Below are positions 33,781-45,785 of a DNA stretch of 64,000 nucleotides, one piece after another. Below the pieces are notes generated by a model. It did no database searches and was not told where the DNA came from. It saw nothing but the letters and a program-made list of their open reading frames with translations. Position 1 is the stretch's first letter; the number at the start of each line of letters is the position of its first letter. The stretch is from positions 2,418,001 to 2,482,000 of the forward strand of contig OZ038529.1 of assembly GCA_964036665.1 (NCBI GenBank). The letters are read 5' to 3'. Both the position numbers and the translations under genes were made by a program. The DNA comes from Gordius sp. MW1. Its lineage: Eukaryota; Nematomorpha; Gordioida; Gordea; Gordiidae.

Positions 33781-35400
33781 ATCTAATTTTTTTTTTGTTT
33801 AAATCAATTTTTTATTAAATGAAACTATAAAAATTATATGCGAGGTAAACATTCGAAAATTGCGATAGCGTTGAAATGACAAATAATGATTCCGATTTTC
33901 TGTTTAATGAAAAAAGTTTCCCTATTGTCAAGGGTATTGGCAGCTATACGGCGTCCCAATTCTTTCAGAAGGGCTTGAGTTTTAGGACCTATTGTTGTAA
34001 GAGTGGTGGTCACTATGGGGGAGAAAAGTAGTGAGGAATTAAGTTCTGCGTATTTAGCGGACTTTAATTTTTCAGAATCAACGAGAGGGTCTTTGTTTTG
34101 GTTTGAGGGAGCAAAGGCATCCGGACAGGTGTAGTCCCAAGCTAGGCATAGCCCTTTTGCCCATGGGATGAGGGTCTGTCCATCAGGTCTCTTCTTGTCG
34201 CTAAGGCAAAGACCATTTGGCTCCAATTTGGAGAGAAAGCCCGCCTTTTGAATGTCTTCAGAAGAAGAGCATTAACAGACGTGTGCCGTAGAAATCTGGC
34301 CTTGTCAAATTTGCAATGCAGGCCGTGGTGGCCTTTTGTACCAACAGATGAGCCACATAAGTTGCATTGATGAGAGGCAACTATATCACATCCTAGGCGG
34401 AGCCCTGTTGCAATCCTGAACTCGTTATTGGAGAGTTGAAGGTCATGAATCCGACTTGGGATGGCCTCCAACCACTAGTGGCCGGACCTTGATGCAAAAC
34501 TTCTTAAAACTGGTAACTCCTAAAACGATGCGCCCGAAATAAGAGTTTTAAGGGCATGGTCGTACAGAGGAGTGTTCCAACTTTTTTAAGCATGGTAGGG
34601 AATGGAGTGTTAGGGTCGGACAAAGAGCTCCACATGTCGAGAGCGATTTGGGTGGAGGGATCTGGTTGATCGATTATTTTGTCGATGATTGGTTTGGCTG
34701 AAAGTCGACTTGAGATGAAGGCCGACAAAGCTACTAGAGGGGGTGATCTCAGGCCCAAACCACCATATTTTGTGGGGAGACACGCTTGTTTCCATTGGGA
34801 CCCTGTAAAAGAAAGGTTTGTGATCTCCTCGACTACATCTTTAAGTTTTTGGTCGGATAGACAGAGCACTGGGATTTAAAAATGAGGTGGATGACCTGAA
34901 GGTATGATTTATCTTAGGTAAAGAATAGCAGTTTTAATTAAAAAGAAAGCCTGGTGGGCTGGTAAGTAAGAAAGGAGGGGTTTGATTTCTACTAGTTTTT
35001 GTATTGTCTCTGTTAATAACTTGTTACAAAGGTGTGAGCCACCTATGGGAGATCCTAAGTGCGTTAGTTCGTTAGGGTGAATATGTTTGAAAGCGTCAAA
35101 GTTTGGGTCTAGGCTTAAAGGGTCAGTATTGTTTTTGCAAACCTCGGTCTTGCTATGATTTAGATGGAGACCAATTTTTGAAGCTTCGACTTCTAGATAT
35201 GAGAAGGCTTCTTTGATGTCTTCGGCGTTTCCTTTGATGGTACCATCGTCTAGGTACCACAAGTTGAGTGATAGGTTATATTTAGAGGCTAGGTCTTCAG
35301 TCAGGGATTTGATACCTAGGCAGAATAGTAGGGGGCCTAGCGGGTCTCCTTGTTTTATGTTTGTGTTGTATGTCGAAGAATTATGGATATTTGGGATAAA
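33781..35400 (-). mobile_element. LINE fragment with YLDD reverse transcriptase
   Basis: Read on the minus strand: RT block GDPLGPLLFCLGI at about 35340-35300, catalytic WYLDDGT at about 35265-35240, thumb region 35262-34909, then 34869-34504, a CNLCGSSVGTKGHHGLHC zinc-binding motif near 34360-34300, and the C-terminal LIPWAKG and DAFAPSN blocks at 34226-33834. The T run at 33788-33798 is its poly(A) tail. Frames shift at least twice (around 34900-34870 and 34480-34140), so it is dead. It is 5'-truncated near 35400. It belongs to the same family as the fragments at 6430-7330 and 7960-8389. The exact LINE clade is not certain. Confidence 0.85.
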
Positions 35401-35465
35401 TCTGTTGTTGAGTTTTTCCTACAAAATGGCAGCTATTTTGATGTTTGGTATTCAAAAGTTGGATT
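35388..35465. repeat. Fragment similar to the inside of family E
   Basis: GTTGTTGAGTTTTTCCTACA then ATGGCAGCTATTTTG matches 22676-22715 inside the family E element upstream of MCM6. Confidence 0.6.
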
Positions 35466-35702
35466 GTCATGGAGATAACTGTTAGAAGGTATTGTTAATT
35501 GGTTTTTTTTACCTCTGATAGGCGTAAAGGCTTGGTAAAGGTTCGAAAAAATAAACCCTTTGCCCGCTGCTTGCTTTAAATTTACTATTTATTCTTTAGC
35601 GACATTAACGCATTCTCGAACAAAAAAAATATTTTAAATTAATAAATTACCATTTCTAGAAGATCAGTTTCTAAAATAGTTTTGAAATGGAAAACTTAGT
35701 AA

Positions 35703-35957
35703 ATGAAGATGGAGGTATTAATTTCTCAATCAATTAATCATTACAAGCTTGAAGAAAAAATTATGAAAAGCGGAAAATCTATGGATATGATAAAGGCTAT
35801 ATGTAGCGAACATGGGATTTCGACGGAGCATAGCATTAACCCATTATCCATGTTGTATAGGGAAGTTGATCTCAAATTAATCCAAGATTCCGTTACAAAC
35901 TGGTTAAATATACCACCACAAGATAAATCGGATATTTTTAATAACCCAAAACTATAA
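35703..35957 (+). CDS. Unrecognised ORF (84 aa)
   Basis: An in-frame stop lies directly before the ATG, so this is either a single-exon gene or a frame starting here. A second ATG two codons later is also possible. The predicted protein is hydrophilic and helical (HYKLEEKIMKSG, MDMIKAICSEHG, LIQDSVTNWLNIPP), without signal peptide or membrane helix. It sits between the LINE and the 3' end of the dehydrogenase, pointing towards it. Codon use is AT-rich like the local background. I do not recognise the family. It may be a small real gene or a terminal exon. Confidence 0.35.
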   Translation: MKMEVLISQSINHYKLEEKIMKSGKSMDMIKAICSEHGISTEHSINPLSMLYREVDLKLIQDSVTNWLNIPPQDKSDIFNNPKL

Positions 35958-36462
35958 CCTCAAGTTATTCATTTTATAAAGCGAATTTATTCTTTATATC
36001 ATATATCAAATTTATGTTTAAAAATTATTTATTGGCATGCATAACAAAGGGGTAAAAAAGTTTAATACTTTAATTTTAAAAAATATGGCTAAATTCAATG
36101 GTTGAAATTGAGATACTTTCAAATGATTGGTCTTCATTATCACAGGGACGTACCTATGGTAATTTAAAAAAATGAATATAATTAAAAAATATTTGAATGT
36201 CATGATTATCTCACTAAATTAATTATTACAAAATGTTTCCCAGAATTCGACAAAGAGATCAATCATAATAGGGTCTAGTGAGATAAGAAAAAATTTCTTC
36301 AGCTTATGTATTAAATCGACAAAAACGAAACCTGTACACTACTATTTAATTTATAAAAACTCTCATAAAAATAATAGATATATATTTAATAATAATTATC
36401 AAATATATAACAGAACAGCACAATTCGTGTATAAATAAACATTACTTTATGAAAAAAAGTGT

Positions 36463-39400
36463 TTAAAAAGGTTGTGAATCATCTGAAGTGGATTCATTTT
36501 TTTCAAAATCCCGAATGCATTCCAAGCTAAAATCCCATAACTCCTTAGCCAATCGGTCATCCTTGGCTTTAGGCGAAGTCTCGTGTTCTTCACAGTCACC
36601 AAAATAACGACCACTTACATTTTCTAGCTCGGGTGCCAGGGCACAGTATAGCGTCGTTTGGCAGCCCTGTTGTGTCATTATAAATTAAATATATATATAT
36701 TGGTGAGGAGTTGTAATATAATATCATTATTTGTCCATAGTATGTTGTAAAAAGGGCTGGGTTTTGTTTGGCTGACCTTTGGTGTACCATAGACTAGATA
36801 GACTGCTCATCCACGCACAAAATGTGTACCCTTTTTTCCATCATTTTAATGATAACATAGTAAAGTAGTGATTATATAGATATTAGCAATTTTATCTTTA
36901 AAAGGTAAATAAAAAAAATTGAATTGGGTAGATATCAAAAACAGCATTCTAAAATTAACAACATTTACATAATACATAAAAATTAAAAATGTAATAAATG
37001 TGATGAAAGTTCCTTCAATAATATAGCGCCATCCATATTTTATGTAAATATAAATTTCGTGACGTTCGTTCAAATATATAAACTAGTGAGGAAGGTAAAT
37101 TGACTGATAGTGATATAGCGCAAAATGACATGGTTGTGAAATACACTGATTGTTGTCTTCAAAATAGAGGAAAATTGGACACACAATATACCAAATGAAA
37201 CATATGGCATGAGCAGTTTATATAGTCTATGGGTTTAACTAAGACTAAGGGTCGTCTCGGCTCTATTTTTTCAAATTTCGATTAAGCCTAGTGGTCGACT
37301 CAGAAAATTAGACAAAACTTTGTTTGGTCCGTTTATGTTTAGTCGACTAAAACCAAAAGCCGACCAAACGAAACCCAGCCGTTTTTACAACACTAGTCCA
37401 TAGTATTTCCATAAAAAATATAATAGGTTTCATAGAATATATGACAGGCCATAAGTTAGTAACTTTTGAAGATATTTCGAAAATGGGGGTTTTAAATTTA
37501 AGTTATTTAAATTTACGAGAAAACATTTTAAGACAAATATTACCACGTAAAGTAAGAAAAATTAAGGGGAAAACTAATTTATTTGGGCTCAGTATGAGTT
37601 TTTTCTGCCCCGTAAAGGCTTGTCTTAATATCGGATTCACATTCAAATCGCACAAATTTATCTTTGTCTAAATGATTCAATTTCATGGGTCAAACTCGGT
37701 TGTAATTATTAAACTTTTTTGTTTTTTGACAGTTAAAGACGTTTTTTTGTTTATTTCAACTCTTGAAATTAAATTTAAACTTTGCTGATACTTAAAAATT
37801 TAAAAACATACAACATTTAAGCTTAGGAAAAATTTTGCATCTTACAAAATCGCTGTTATGTTATGCGTCTGAAATGTAAATCTGCTGTAAATTCGAAGTT
37901 AAGACACGGCTATGTTATAACCCGTACGACGATTTTTGCTGCGCAGCAGAATTTGATATTAAGGCAAGCCCTAAGAAAATTTGATTAATATGTAGGGGGA
38001 CCTGAAGGGGACTTTTGGCGAACAAAGTGCCAAAATTTAAGTAAAACCAAATGGCTAAGCTAGGATGGTCAGTATTTTTGCTCATATTCGTAACTACTAC
38101 GCCCGGGTGCAGAGAATTCACGGTTACGGGGGCTGGTTTTGAGATATTTGCCGAGTCTCCATAACCTAGTGCTTCTCCTAAAATCATAACAAAAAACAAT
38201 CTTGGATTTAAGCAAGAAATGTTATTGGTTAACATTTAAAATGAATCCACAACGGCAAGGCCAGGCCGTAGTTTAACCTGGGAGGCTCTGGTCGGGCCTA
38301 GATATAGGCAAGGCCCGCCATGGGCGTAGCCAAGGGGGGGGGGAAGGCAAGGAGGGGCGGCTGCCCCCCTCTAAATCCAAAAATTCGTTGAAAATTACAA
38401 AAATCAGGGTAAAATTTGAAAAAACGATCATTTTGCCCATACCTAAATCATGATTGCCCCCCTCTAACTTCTATGCTAGCTACGCCTATAAGGCCCGCTA
38501 AAAGTCCGTTAAAAATCGCTTAGGATTTATATATTGTGTTTTATAAAGTATAATTAAAGGTTTGTTTTTATAATGTTCCAATTTATCATATGATGTTTAT
38601 TAGATTAACAAGAATTCAATAGATTCCTCTCCCCTTTATTTATAAATTAAATTAAAAATTAACCGATTAATTGAAAGTTGTTGACGTTTGAAAAACGCCC
38701 AAATTGCTGTTTTAGCAACTTTGACAGCAAATATTTCAAAAACTTGAAGTAAAAGGGAAAAAATAAAAATACATTCGTGTTCACCATAAAAAACTTTACC
38801 AGATGCAAACAACTATGTGTAAAAAACGCATATGCAGAAACAATATATGTTTGTTAACCCGTTTGGAGCCGTCTAGCTAATTCCCGCGCGAACAATACGT
38901 TGGCCAATTTGCTATTGGAGTAGGCTGACCAATAGGAGCCTTTGACGCTCTTTTGACCTCCTTCAAAATCTAGCTCCCCGTACTTGTGCAAAGCCGATGC
39001 GACCACCACGATCCTAGTTTTGGCATTGACGCCAAAAAAATCGTCGTCGCTTAGCAATTTTTTCCTACCATCACCACCCTCTTTAGTCACGTGATCCTAA
39101 TCGCATAAATGTGGCGCCCGCCAAAGGGAATTTGTAAAATCATTACGTGACAAGAAATTTATAGAAATAGCTATAAGACCATAAACTAGTACATTAGAAT
39201 ACATACTATTTATTCGATGTTTAGTAACACTAACACATCACATCACACTCTCCCTTTACTTCATCTTCTCTCTTTCTCCTTCTCATCCACTCCCACCCCA
39301 TATCTAGCCAAGCACACAAGAAAGGGGCAGGATTGAAACAAGAGATGGAGAGAGAGTAGGGAAGGGACAGGGTGATGTGTTACTGTTAGTAGACATCGCA

Positions 39401-42400
39401 TAAGTAGCATGTACTCTAATATACTCCGTTTTCCCACACACAATGGAGGCATTATTTTAATTAAGGGAGAAGGTCTAGTCTAGATAAACGGGGATAAAGC
39501 CAAAAGTAAAGGTGAAACATGAAAAACAAAATTATGATCTTGTAGATCATTAAATGGTCTATAGAATTATATAACTATTATTAAAAATAAATTCAAAACG
39601 TCGTGGGAATATAGCCTCAAAAAACGGTAAAAAAGCCGTTTCTTGCACCTTTAATCTCATTTACCACAAAATCTGGACAATTAAAGATCAGATTACGGGA
39701 TGTCATCAAAAAGTCAATTTTTGTAGACCTGTGATATGCGTGAAATAAGAAAAACATTAAGACACTCCTTTAGTCAAGACGATTCGAAGAAATTAGCGGG
39801 AAAAGGCAATCGGCTTGTTTCCCCCTGGCTACACCTTAGTTTGTCACCTTACATAGCAAATTTGAAACATTAATTAACACTAGGGCTGCACCGATATCAA
39901 ATTTTCAACCGATACCGATACTACCGATATTTAAATAAATATACCGATACCGTTATTTTACATCTTATAAAAATTAGACTTGTTAGTTAATATTTATAAA
40001 GCTTTATTTAAAATATTCCAAATTTTTTTTCATAAATAGTAATTTTTCGATAGTCTCAGGTAGAAAAGATCTTCTATGTGGATTATCAATATCACCAGTT
40101 ATACTAATAGATTCAGAAGGGATAGATGTGGCGGGTGACAACAGATATTTTCTCCAGTGTTCTAATATTGGCAAATCGGAACTATTTGTTGCCCAATATT
40201 CTAATGTAAAACTTTTTTATTGCAGTTATCAATTGTACAGGCTGCAATATGTGCTGACGCTGAGTTCTCATCAATTATAAAATAATTCCAAATTAATGAC
40301 TTGCTTTTACTTTTAGACCTATGTAAATTGTAAATACGAACTAACTTACATAATAATATAAATAAGTGGCGGTAGAAATTTGAATGAATGAATCAATGAA
40401 AAAATAAATAAGATTTAAGAGCAATTAAGTAAAATTTAATTTAAAAAGTCTAACAAATATAATATTTGTAAAAAAAGTTTCAAGTATCGGTATCGGGATC
40501 GGTACGATTAATAACCGATACCGATATCGTTAAAAAATCGTGATATCGGTACCGATACCGATACCATTATCGGTGCAGCCCTAATTAACACATATAAACA
40601 GAGGCAATGTTATATTTGTTATTTAATATTTAAAGTCATCAGAGCCATCCCCCTTTTTTACTACCACATCATTCTTTTTCATCAATTATTTTACATAAAA
40701 TTGTCGGGAGGACACTGAGAATAACCCGAAAATTATGCAATTTTGAGTTGAAAAAAGGTATGTGTTGACTTAAATCTTCGAGGTTTAAAAAGTTTGTCGA
40801 ATTCCATGTTTCGGAGATATTGGTTTATATTCAAGCTGGATTTTGCAGGACCCGTTGCCGACCCATGGACGTAGCCAGAGGGAGGCAGGGAGGGGCGGCT
40901 GCCGCCCTCTAAGCCCCAAAACTCTTTAAAATTCATTTAAATCATGATGAAAACTTCAAAAAATCATCATCTTTCCCCTTCCTAAATCATTATTGCACCC
41001 CTCTAGTTCCAATGCTTTGGTCTGTCTATGTTTAGTCGATTAAAACCAAAGGTCAACCAAATAAAACCCAGCCGTTTTTACAACGCTAATACCGAGCAAA
41101 CATTAATTAGAACCAATTGCCTGTGCACGAGGAAGTTGTTAAAATAGCTATACTTAGTTTAATATGTTTTTCAACATTCCAAAATACTTGAACTATGGTC
41201 GTTTCAAGCATTTAAAGCCCGATCTCGATGTCAAATGGCGTAACTAGAGGGGGTAGCGCGAGTGGGCCGGGGGGGGGCATGGGCGTAGCCAAGGGGGGAG
41301 ACGCCCTGGCTACGCCCATGTTGGGGGGTGGTCAGATATTACATAAAATCTAAGATTTATTGTGTAAGGGGGCTGAAAGTAAAAAAATCATATTTATATT
41401 GTAATGATAATTATTTTATATAAAGAAGTCCTTGGTTAGTACTTGGTGTTTGAGAGTTAGTGGTTATATTATAATTAGAGAAGATTCCTGATAAACGGAT
41501 TGTCATTTATATAATGCATTTGATTCTTTTTAAAAAATTTAATTTGGTTGGATGATATGAAAATGTATGAAAATTAATACGTTTGTAGATGGCGTTTTTG
41601 CATTTAGTTCCCCCGTTTTTCGGAGTAAGGGTAGAAGCAAAAGGGTGAGATAAAAATGTCCTAAATGATTAACGCCAAAATGCTGCTCATAGCCCTGCAC
41701 TGTAGGTATCCTAGATAAAATAAAATATTTAAAAATATGAAATTAATTTAATTTAGGATAAATCTGACAACCAAACCACTGTTTGATAGATGTATAACAA
41801 AATTTCATTATTTTAAGAAAAGTTTAATTAAAATTTATCTCATAAAATTAATTTTTTACATTTATATTAGTGTATCATATATTAGATTAAAATAAATCTA
41901 ACTCTGAACAAATTTATAAAAACTTTAAAATCCTACTTAGAAAAAAGTTGTTCAACAAAAAACATACAAAAATGTAAGTGTTGTAATTTTTTTAAATTTA
42001 AACTGTAACACAGTTTCAAAAAATTATGATGATTCATTTCAAATTATCATTAATAAAATATATTTGGGTTATTTATGTAGTTTTGAAAAAAACTAAAAAG
42101 AAAAAATTAGTTAAATAATAAATATGTATTTGGGTCAACTTATATACTCTTTGGCATTAAAGATTCCAGCATTATTGATGAGAATATCAAGCCTTGGTTC
42201 AGTAGTCAATATATCTTGAGCAAAAAATTTGACACTTCTTAAATCACTTAAATCAAGGTGTTTGATAACAACTTGACCTAAACTATTTGTTCCATTGTCC
42301 ATATTCTATATTGTATTAATAAAATAAACAAAATGTTAAAAAATGGTTCAAATCTTGGGGGAGTTTATAAAAAAATGAGGTTTGCGATCGATATTAAATA

Positions 42401-42673
42401 TTTTAATAATACTTTTTCACTATCTTTATTTGATACCAATTGGTGATGGATATATTCCTCAAGTGCACTTTCTGCCTTTTTTGTATTACGACAAGCCATT
42501 ATTATTTTTGCTCCATGTCTTAAAAATTCACAAACAGCTGCCTTCCCAATACCTGAGTTAGCACCTGTGACTAAAATTGTTTTTCCTTTTAACAAAGACT
42601 TTTTATTGGTTTTTGCAATTTGTTTTAAAAAATTTGAATAGGTGCGCCCTTTTCGAAGCATAAATTGCCTCAT
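36463..42673 (-). CDS. Short-chain dehydrogenase/reductase, retinol dehydrogenase-like
   Basis: Six exons (from 5'): 42413..42673, 42140..42305, 41581..41699, 38859..39096, 38002..38177, 36463..36666, joining in frame to 387 aa. Classical SDR signatures: cofactor loop TGANSGIG (36-43), NNAG (131-134), GVNHLGHF (151-158), catalytic serine in VVVASALHKYG (S216), and YSNSK giving Y241/K245; then LHPGVVVTNM and a C-terminal SGRYFGDC block. This layout is that of RDH11-14-like NAD(P)(H)-dependent carbonyl reductases. Compared with those, about 25 extra, charged residues (about 183-209) precede the catalytic strand, and the C-terminus is acidic. No N-terminal membrane helix is evident. Exon 2 uses a weak donor (GTTGAC), chosen because only this phase continues into GYEQHFGVNH. 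Confidence 0.88.
36733..37403. mobile_element. Family C element with exact TSD, split by a nested family E-like element
   Basis: Outer element 36741-37395 starts TATGTTGTAAAAAGGGC and ends CCGTTTTTACAACACTA. The target GTCCATAG is duplicated exactly (36733-36740, 37396-37403). Nested inside, about 36788-37231, is an element with ends CATAGACTAG and TATAGTCTATG, flanked by GGTGTAC and GGTTTAAC, a decayed duplication of family C sequence. Lies in the last intron of the dehydrogenase. Confidence 0.85.
37614..37974. mobile_element. Family D element (dehydrogenase intron)
   Basis: Starts AAAGGCTTGTCTTAATATCG and ends TGATATTAAGGCAAGCCCTA, with a GCTGCGCAGCA subterminal palindrome. Closely matches 20003-20392. 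The short + ORF at 37441-37671 runs into it and is not a gene. Confidence 0.8.
38311..38498. mobile_element. Family A MITE with exact 8-bp TSD
   Basis: Element 38319-38490 runs from CATGGGCGTAGCCAAGG to GCTACGCCTATA. The target AGGCCCGC is duplicated exactly (38311-38318, 38491-38498). Inserted in GC-richer repeat sequence within a dehydrogenase intron. Confidence 0.92.
39180..39720. repeat. Family G foldback repeat (dehydrogenase intron)
   Basis: 39185-39240 (AGTACATTAGAATACATACT..) is imperfectly complementary to 39371-39426 (..AGCATGTACTCTAATATACT). Sequence to its right recurs at 52080-52520 (GTACTC.AATGTACTCCGTTTT; GCCTCAAAAA.GG.TAAAA). Non-coding. Confidence 0.55.
39873..40591 (-). mobile_element. 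Family F hAT transposon remnant with exact 8-bp TSD
   Basis: Element 39881-40583 (703 bp) has arms TAGGGCTGCACCGATA and TATCGGTGCAGCCCTA. The target ATTAACAC is duplicated exactly (39873-39880, 40584-40591). Subterminal regions are arrays of CCGATACCGATA. On the minus strand, 40204-40043 encodes a degenerate hAT C-terminal dimerisation motif (LEYWATNS, then YLLSPATSIPSES, then GDID..HRRSFLPE), including the conserved PATS.PSE.. block. The rest of the transposase is gone, so it is an internally deleted, non-autonomous copy. It lies in an intron of the dehydrogenase. Confidence 0.9.
40863..41092. repeat. Family A copy cut into by a partial family C element
   Basis: CATGGACGTAGCCAGAGG starts an A2 copy at 40863 that loses its right end near 41013. 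There a family C right half begins (TTGGTCTGTCTATGTTTAGT) and ends CCGTTTTTACAACGCTA near 41088. Confidence 0.65.
41278..41331. repeat. Minimal family A copy (ends only)
   Basis: Left arm CATGGGCGTAGCCAAGG and right arm CCTGGCTACGCCCATG lie within 54 bp of each other, so nearly all of the core has been deleted. Confidence 0.8.
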
Positions 42674-43020
42674 GATGACAAAAATAGTCTGTAATATAGA
42701 GTAAATAATAGAGGATTCTATTCAATTAAATATAACTTAAATTCTATAAAAGCCAAGTTAACATCCAAATAAAACAAAGTAAAATTTTATTTAAAAAAAT
42801 TATATTACAATAGTTATTCCAGAGACAAGCCCTATGTTTGAAACAATTTTCCATATCATTTTTTGGAAAAAATAGCAGCTGTTCTTGAAACTAAGTTTAC
42901 AAATATGGTACATATATTTATGGTTAAGTTATAATCAGATTTTAAAAACATAAAATTATGTTTAAGATTGAAATATATTAGATTTACTTATAATAAGAAT
43001 AAAAACAGCTAAAAAATATG
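42674..43020. other. 5' flank of the dehydrogenase gene
   Basis: AT-rich; no promoter motif I would defend and no other feature. Confidence 0.35.
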
Positions 43021-43656
43021 AATTCTAGATGTAACGATTGTTTTTCGGCGGTGGCCAAGTGCCTATGACGATAACCCAGATTGTTTGACATCAGTAATTG
43101 GTTCGGTGGTAGTAGTGGCGATGCATTGCAAATCACCTAGTGTTTCTGTATCTTCTTCCGCCACATCCGCGGAGAGGGATTCCAATAAATACGCATAATT
43201 TACTTTTTGGGAAATTATCCTTCTTGTTGTAAAAAGAGGGTCTATTTTGGGATATTCATATTTGAATATTCCTCGAGTGGAATTCAGGAAGTTTTATATA
43301 TACGGCTGATTCCTGTTTTACAGTTTCCACAGGTGGGATATTGTTGTCCTAAAAGAATGGGTCCGGGGTGAGAGATAGCAAGTCTTGTTTCCGTTTAATT
43401 GACTAGAAGTAGCGGGGGTTGTTGAATGTATAGAATTTATATAGTTTCCCCTTATAGGTCAGTTACTTGTCCTGAATGTGTTCCTTGATGGGGTGATGAT
43501 TCCACCTGATACATGGCATAGTTGTCTGAATAGGGATTTTAACGAATAACTGTTTAATCCTTTGAATGCCGAAAATAATACCAAAAGGTAGTGCTTTAGG
43601 GGTGGGTGGGGAAAGTTTAAAAATTTTTTGGCCCCCCCCCCAAAGGGGTCACCAAT
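43020..43656 (-). mobile_element. Ty3/gypsy retrotransposon gag fragment
   Basis: On the minus strand, starting at the LTR junction, TTGGTGACCCC (43655-43645) fits a primer-binding site. Further on, about 43270-43080 reads as a Gag-like segment (IDPLFTTRRI, KVNYAYLLESLSADVAEED, LGDLQCI) typical of Ty3/gypsy Gag. There is a stop soon after and frame breaks. The element is truncated on its 3' side near 43020. Confidence 0.6.
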
Positions 43657-43887
43657 TGTAATATCTTAATACGTTATTACTTTTTGTACGCCGAGTTTTA
43701 TTGTATAAAATACACGAATTTATAGGAATAAAATATACAACTGCGTATTGCGTTTATATATTAAACAATTAGATAATCATCGATACTCTTCTGGGAAGAT
43801 CTAAATTAATTGATATCGTGCATTTGATTGATTGACTCATCGGAACTTGGTTGGGAACTTATTTCTCGGAAATTGACATCCGCTACA
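43657..43887 (-). repeat. Gypsy-type LTR (231 bp)
   Basis: Minus orientation: begins TGTAGCGGATGTCA and ends AAGATATTACA beside the primer-binding site. AATAAAACTCGG (about 43702-43691) serves as polyadenylation signal. TG..CA ends are present. A family A right end (43888-43919, CTTGCTACGCCCATG) abuts it. Confidence 0.65.
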
Positions 43888-43919
43888 CCCCCCTAATACA
43901 AGACCTTGCTACGCCCATG

Positions 43920-45600
43920 CCTACAATTTGCATGTAACATGAAACTTCTAATTGCAAAGTTATGGACCCAAAACCGTCTCGTTTGCTTGGATTTTTTCCA
44001 ACGTTCACCCAAAAAATCGTTTTATTTCTGCGCAAAAAGATAAACTTAACGCTAAATTCATAGACTTTTTTAGTCGATGGCTAAATAAGTATTTTAGTCA
44101 TTACCAAGTACGTACAATACAAATGTATTAGATACTTTGAATGAAATCAAGAATCCATTAATTATAAGTGCGTCTATATCTTCAAGGTGTCCTTCATATG
44201 AGATCTGGGTTAAAATAATTTTTTGCCTAGTCTTTTCAGACGAATCTTAATTTTCTCACTTTCAACGCTTATTATTTTTTATTAGTATTCCGGTCCGGTT
44301 TAGTGGCCTAAGCTAAGTTAGTGATATATCTTTTGTGATAATCATATAATGTATAGTGTCAGTCTATACAATTTTAATACGATTGGTCAGCCACATGTTG
44401 TTATCTATACTCGATTAAATTAATATTTTTTAATTACAGATCAAATTTACCCATGACCATGTCGCAGTGACCTAGACTTTTATTCTAGTATAATGCGATG
44501 CAGGTAATTCGTAGACGTTCTAAACGCCATCGAATTTGTTAACTGATATCAACACTATAGATGAGCTGGATATGGATATTTTAAGAGAGGAATGAATAGT
44601 ACGTGTTAAGGGGTTGTCCAGTCTCTGCGAATACGAGCAACGAGCTCAAATAGCGATTAGAGATAACAGTCTAAATCAATTACCCCTCAAGGATGATTTA
44701 TGATCTTTGTGAAATGCAGATAAACAAACAAGATTTTCTTCACCAAATTAAAAACTGTTTATTAAGAAGTATTATGTGGTGGCACAAATCAAGGCTTTTG
44801 TGCATAATTGATGTTTTCCATTTTATATATTTTGTATACGATCACTTTGAAATTATAATGCTTTAAATGCGACGAACATTACCTCGAAATTTTTTAAAAA
44901 ATACCCAACTTTAAGCCATAATATACTATTGATTTTTTGAAAAAATTAAGTTTTATCATTAACAACTATTATATCTCTTGTTCAATCTCTTCTTGTCTCA
45001 GTCTTTAAAGCATCTCGCCTGGTATCATATATGGGATCATGAGAATCTCGAGCTGTCTAGTCCCGACTATTATGTTCTGTGAATAAGAAAGAGGGTCGTG
45101 GCTGATGGTTAGGCTGGGGGCTTCCGTAACGTCAGGACTGTTAGTCTCTGTCCTTAATCGTAAACCTTTGTATTCGGGTTAAGGGATTCTTTTGAGTCCG
45201 CGTTAACTATTAAGGGGTTTGCGTTAACTATTAATTTCCTAGGTGTTTTCGGTTAGGCTTATAAAAGGCGTACTCGAGAATTTTATTTCATTAATTTCTG
45301 AATGGACGATACACGTACAGGAACTTTATTGGTATTATATTTGTCGACAATCGGTAAATTTACGTATTTTATTTATCGTCGGTAGGTGGGGTTTACAGGG
45401 TATAATCGGCGTGTTAAGTAACGTTTTGTAAGGCTATAGGGGATACGATGATACAACTCAACGGGGAAAAGTTTCGGGGCTATCAGATGAATAAGGCGTG
45501 GGCAAAATAGCGAGGAAAAATATATATTAATAATCTCTAACTGGAAACAGGGCTTTTTATAATGAAAGAGTTTCCTAACCCCGGCCTGCTCATTTTTTTA
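43920..45600. other. Gene-poor DNA, nothing recognised
   Basis: No coding exon, RNA or known repeat seen. A 62-codon frame at 45243-45431 has no recognisable product. Confidence 0.35.
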
Positions 45601-45604
45601 TTAT

Positions 45605-45785
45605 TCTTACTTCTCCTAAAAAGGAATGACTAGTAAACCAACCCTGGCCTCATCATCGTTCTATTTGTTAATTTATCCTTATAGAATAGCTATTAAACCA
45701 ACCCCTGCCTCATCATCTTCTATCTGTTTATTTATCCTTATAAGGAATAGCTATTAAACCAACCCCTGCCTCATCATCTTCTAGA
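45605..45785. repeat. Three-copy tandem repeat, 60-bp unit
   Basis: TAAACCAACCC recurs at 45634, 45694 and 45754. Each unit contains CTGCCTCATCATC and TTATCCTTATA. Confidence 0.9.

Noticed and set aside
37441-37671. 76-aa ORF on the + strand
   Set aside because: Its last third is family D repeat sequence and the remainder is low-complexity AT-rich DNA.
42140-42148. Dehydrogenase exon 2 ending at the better-looking donor GTATAT (42147)
   Set aside because: It ends in phase 2, which no acceptor before the NHLGHF exon can continue. The GTTGAC donor gives the correct frame.
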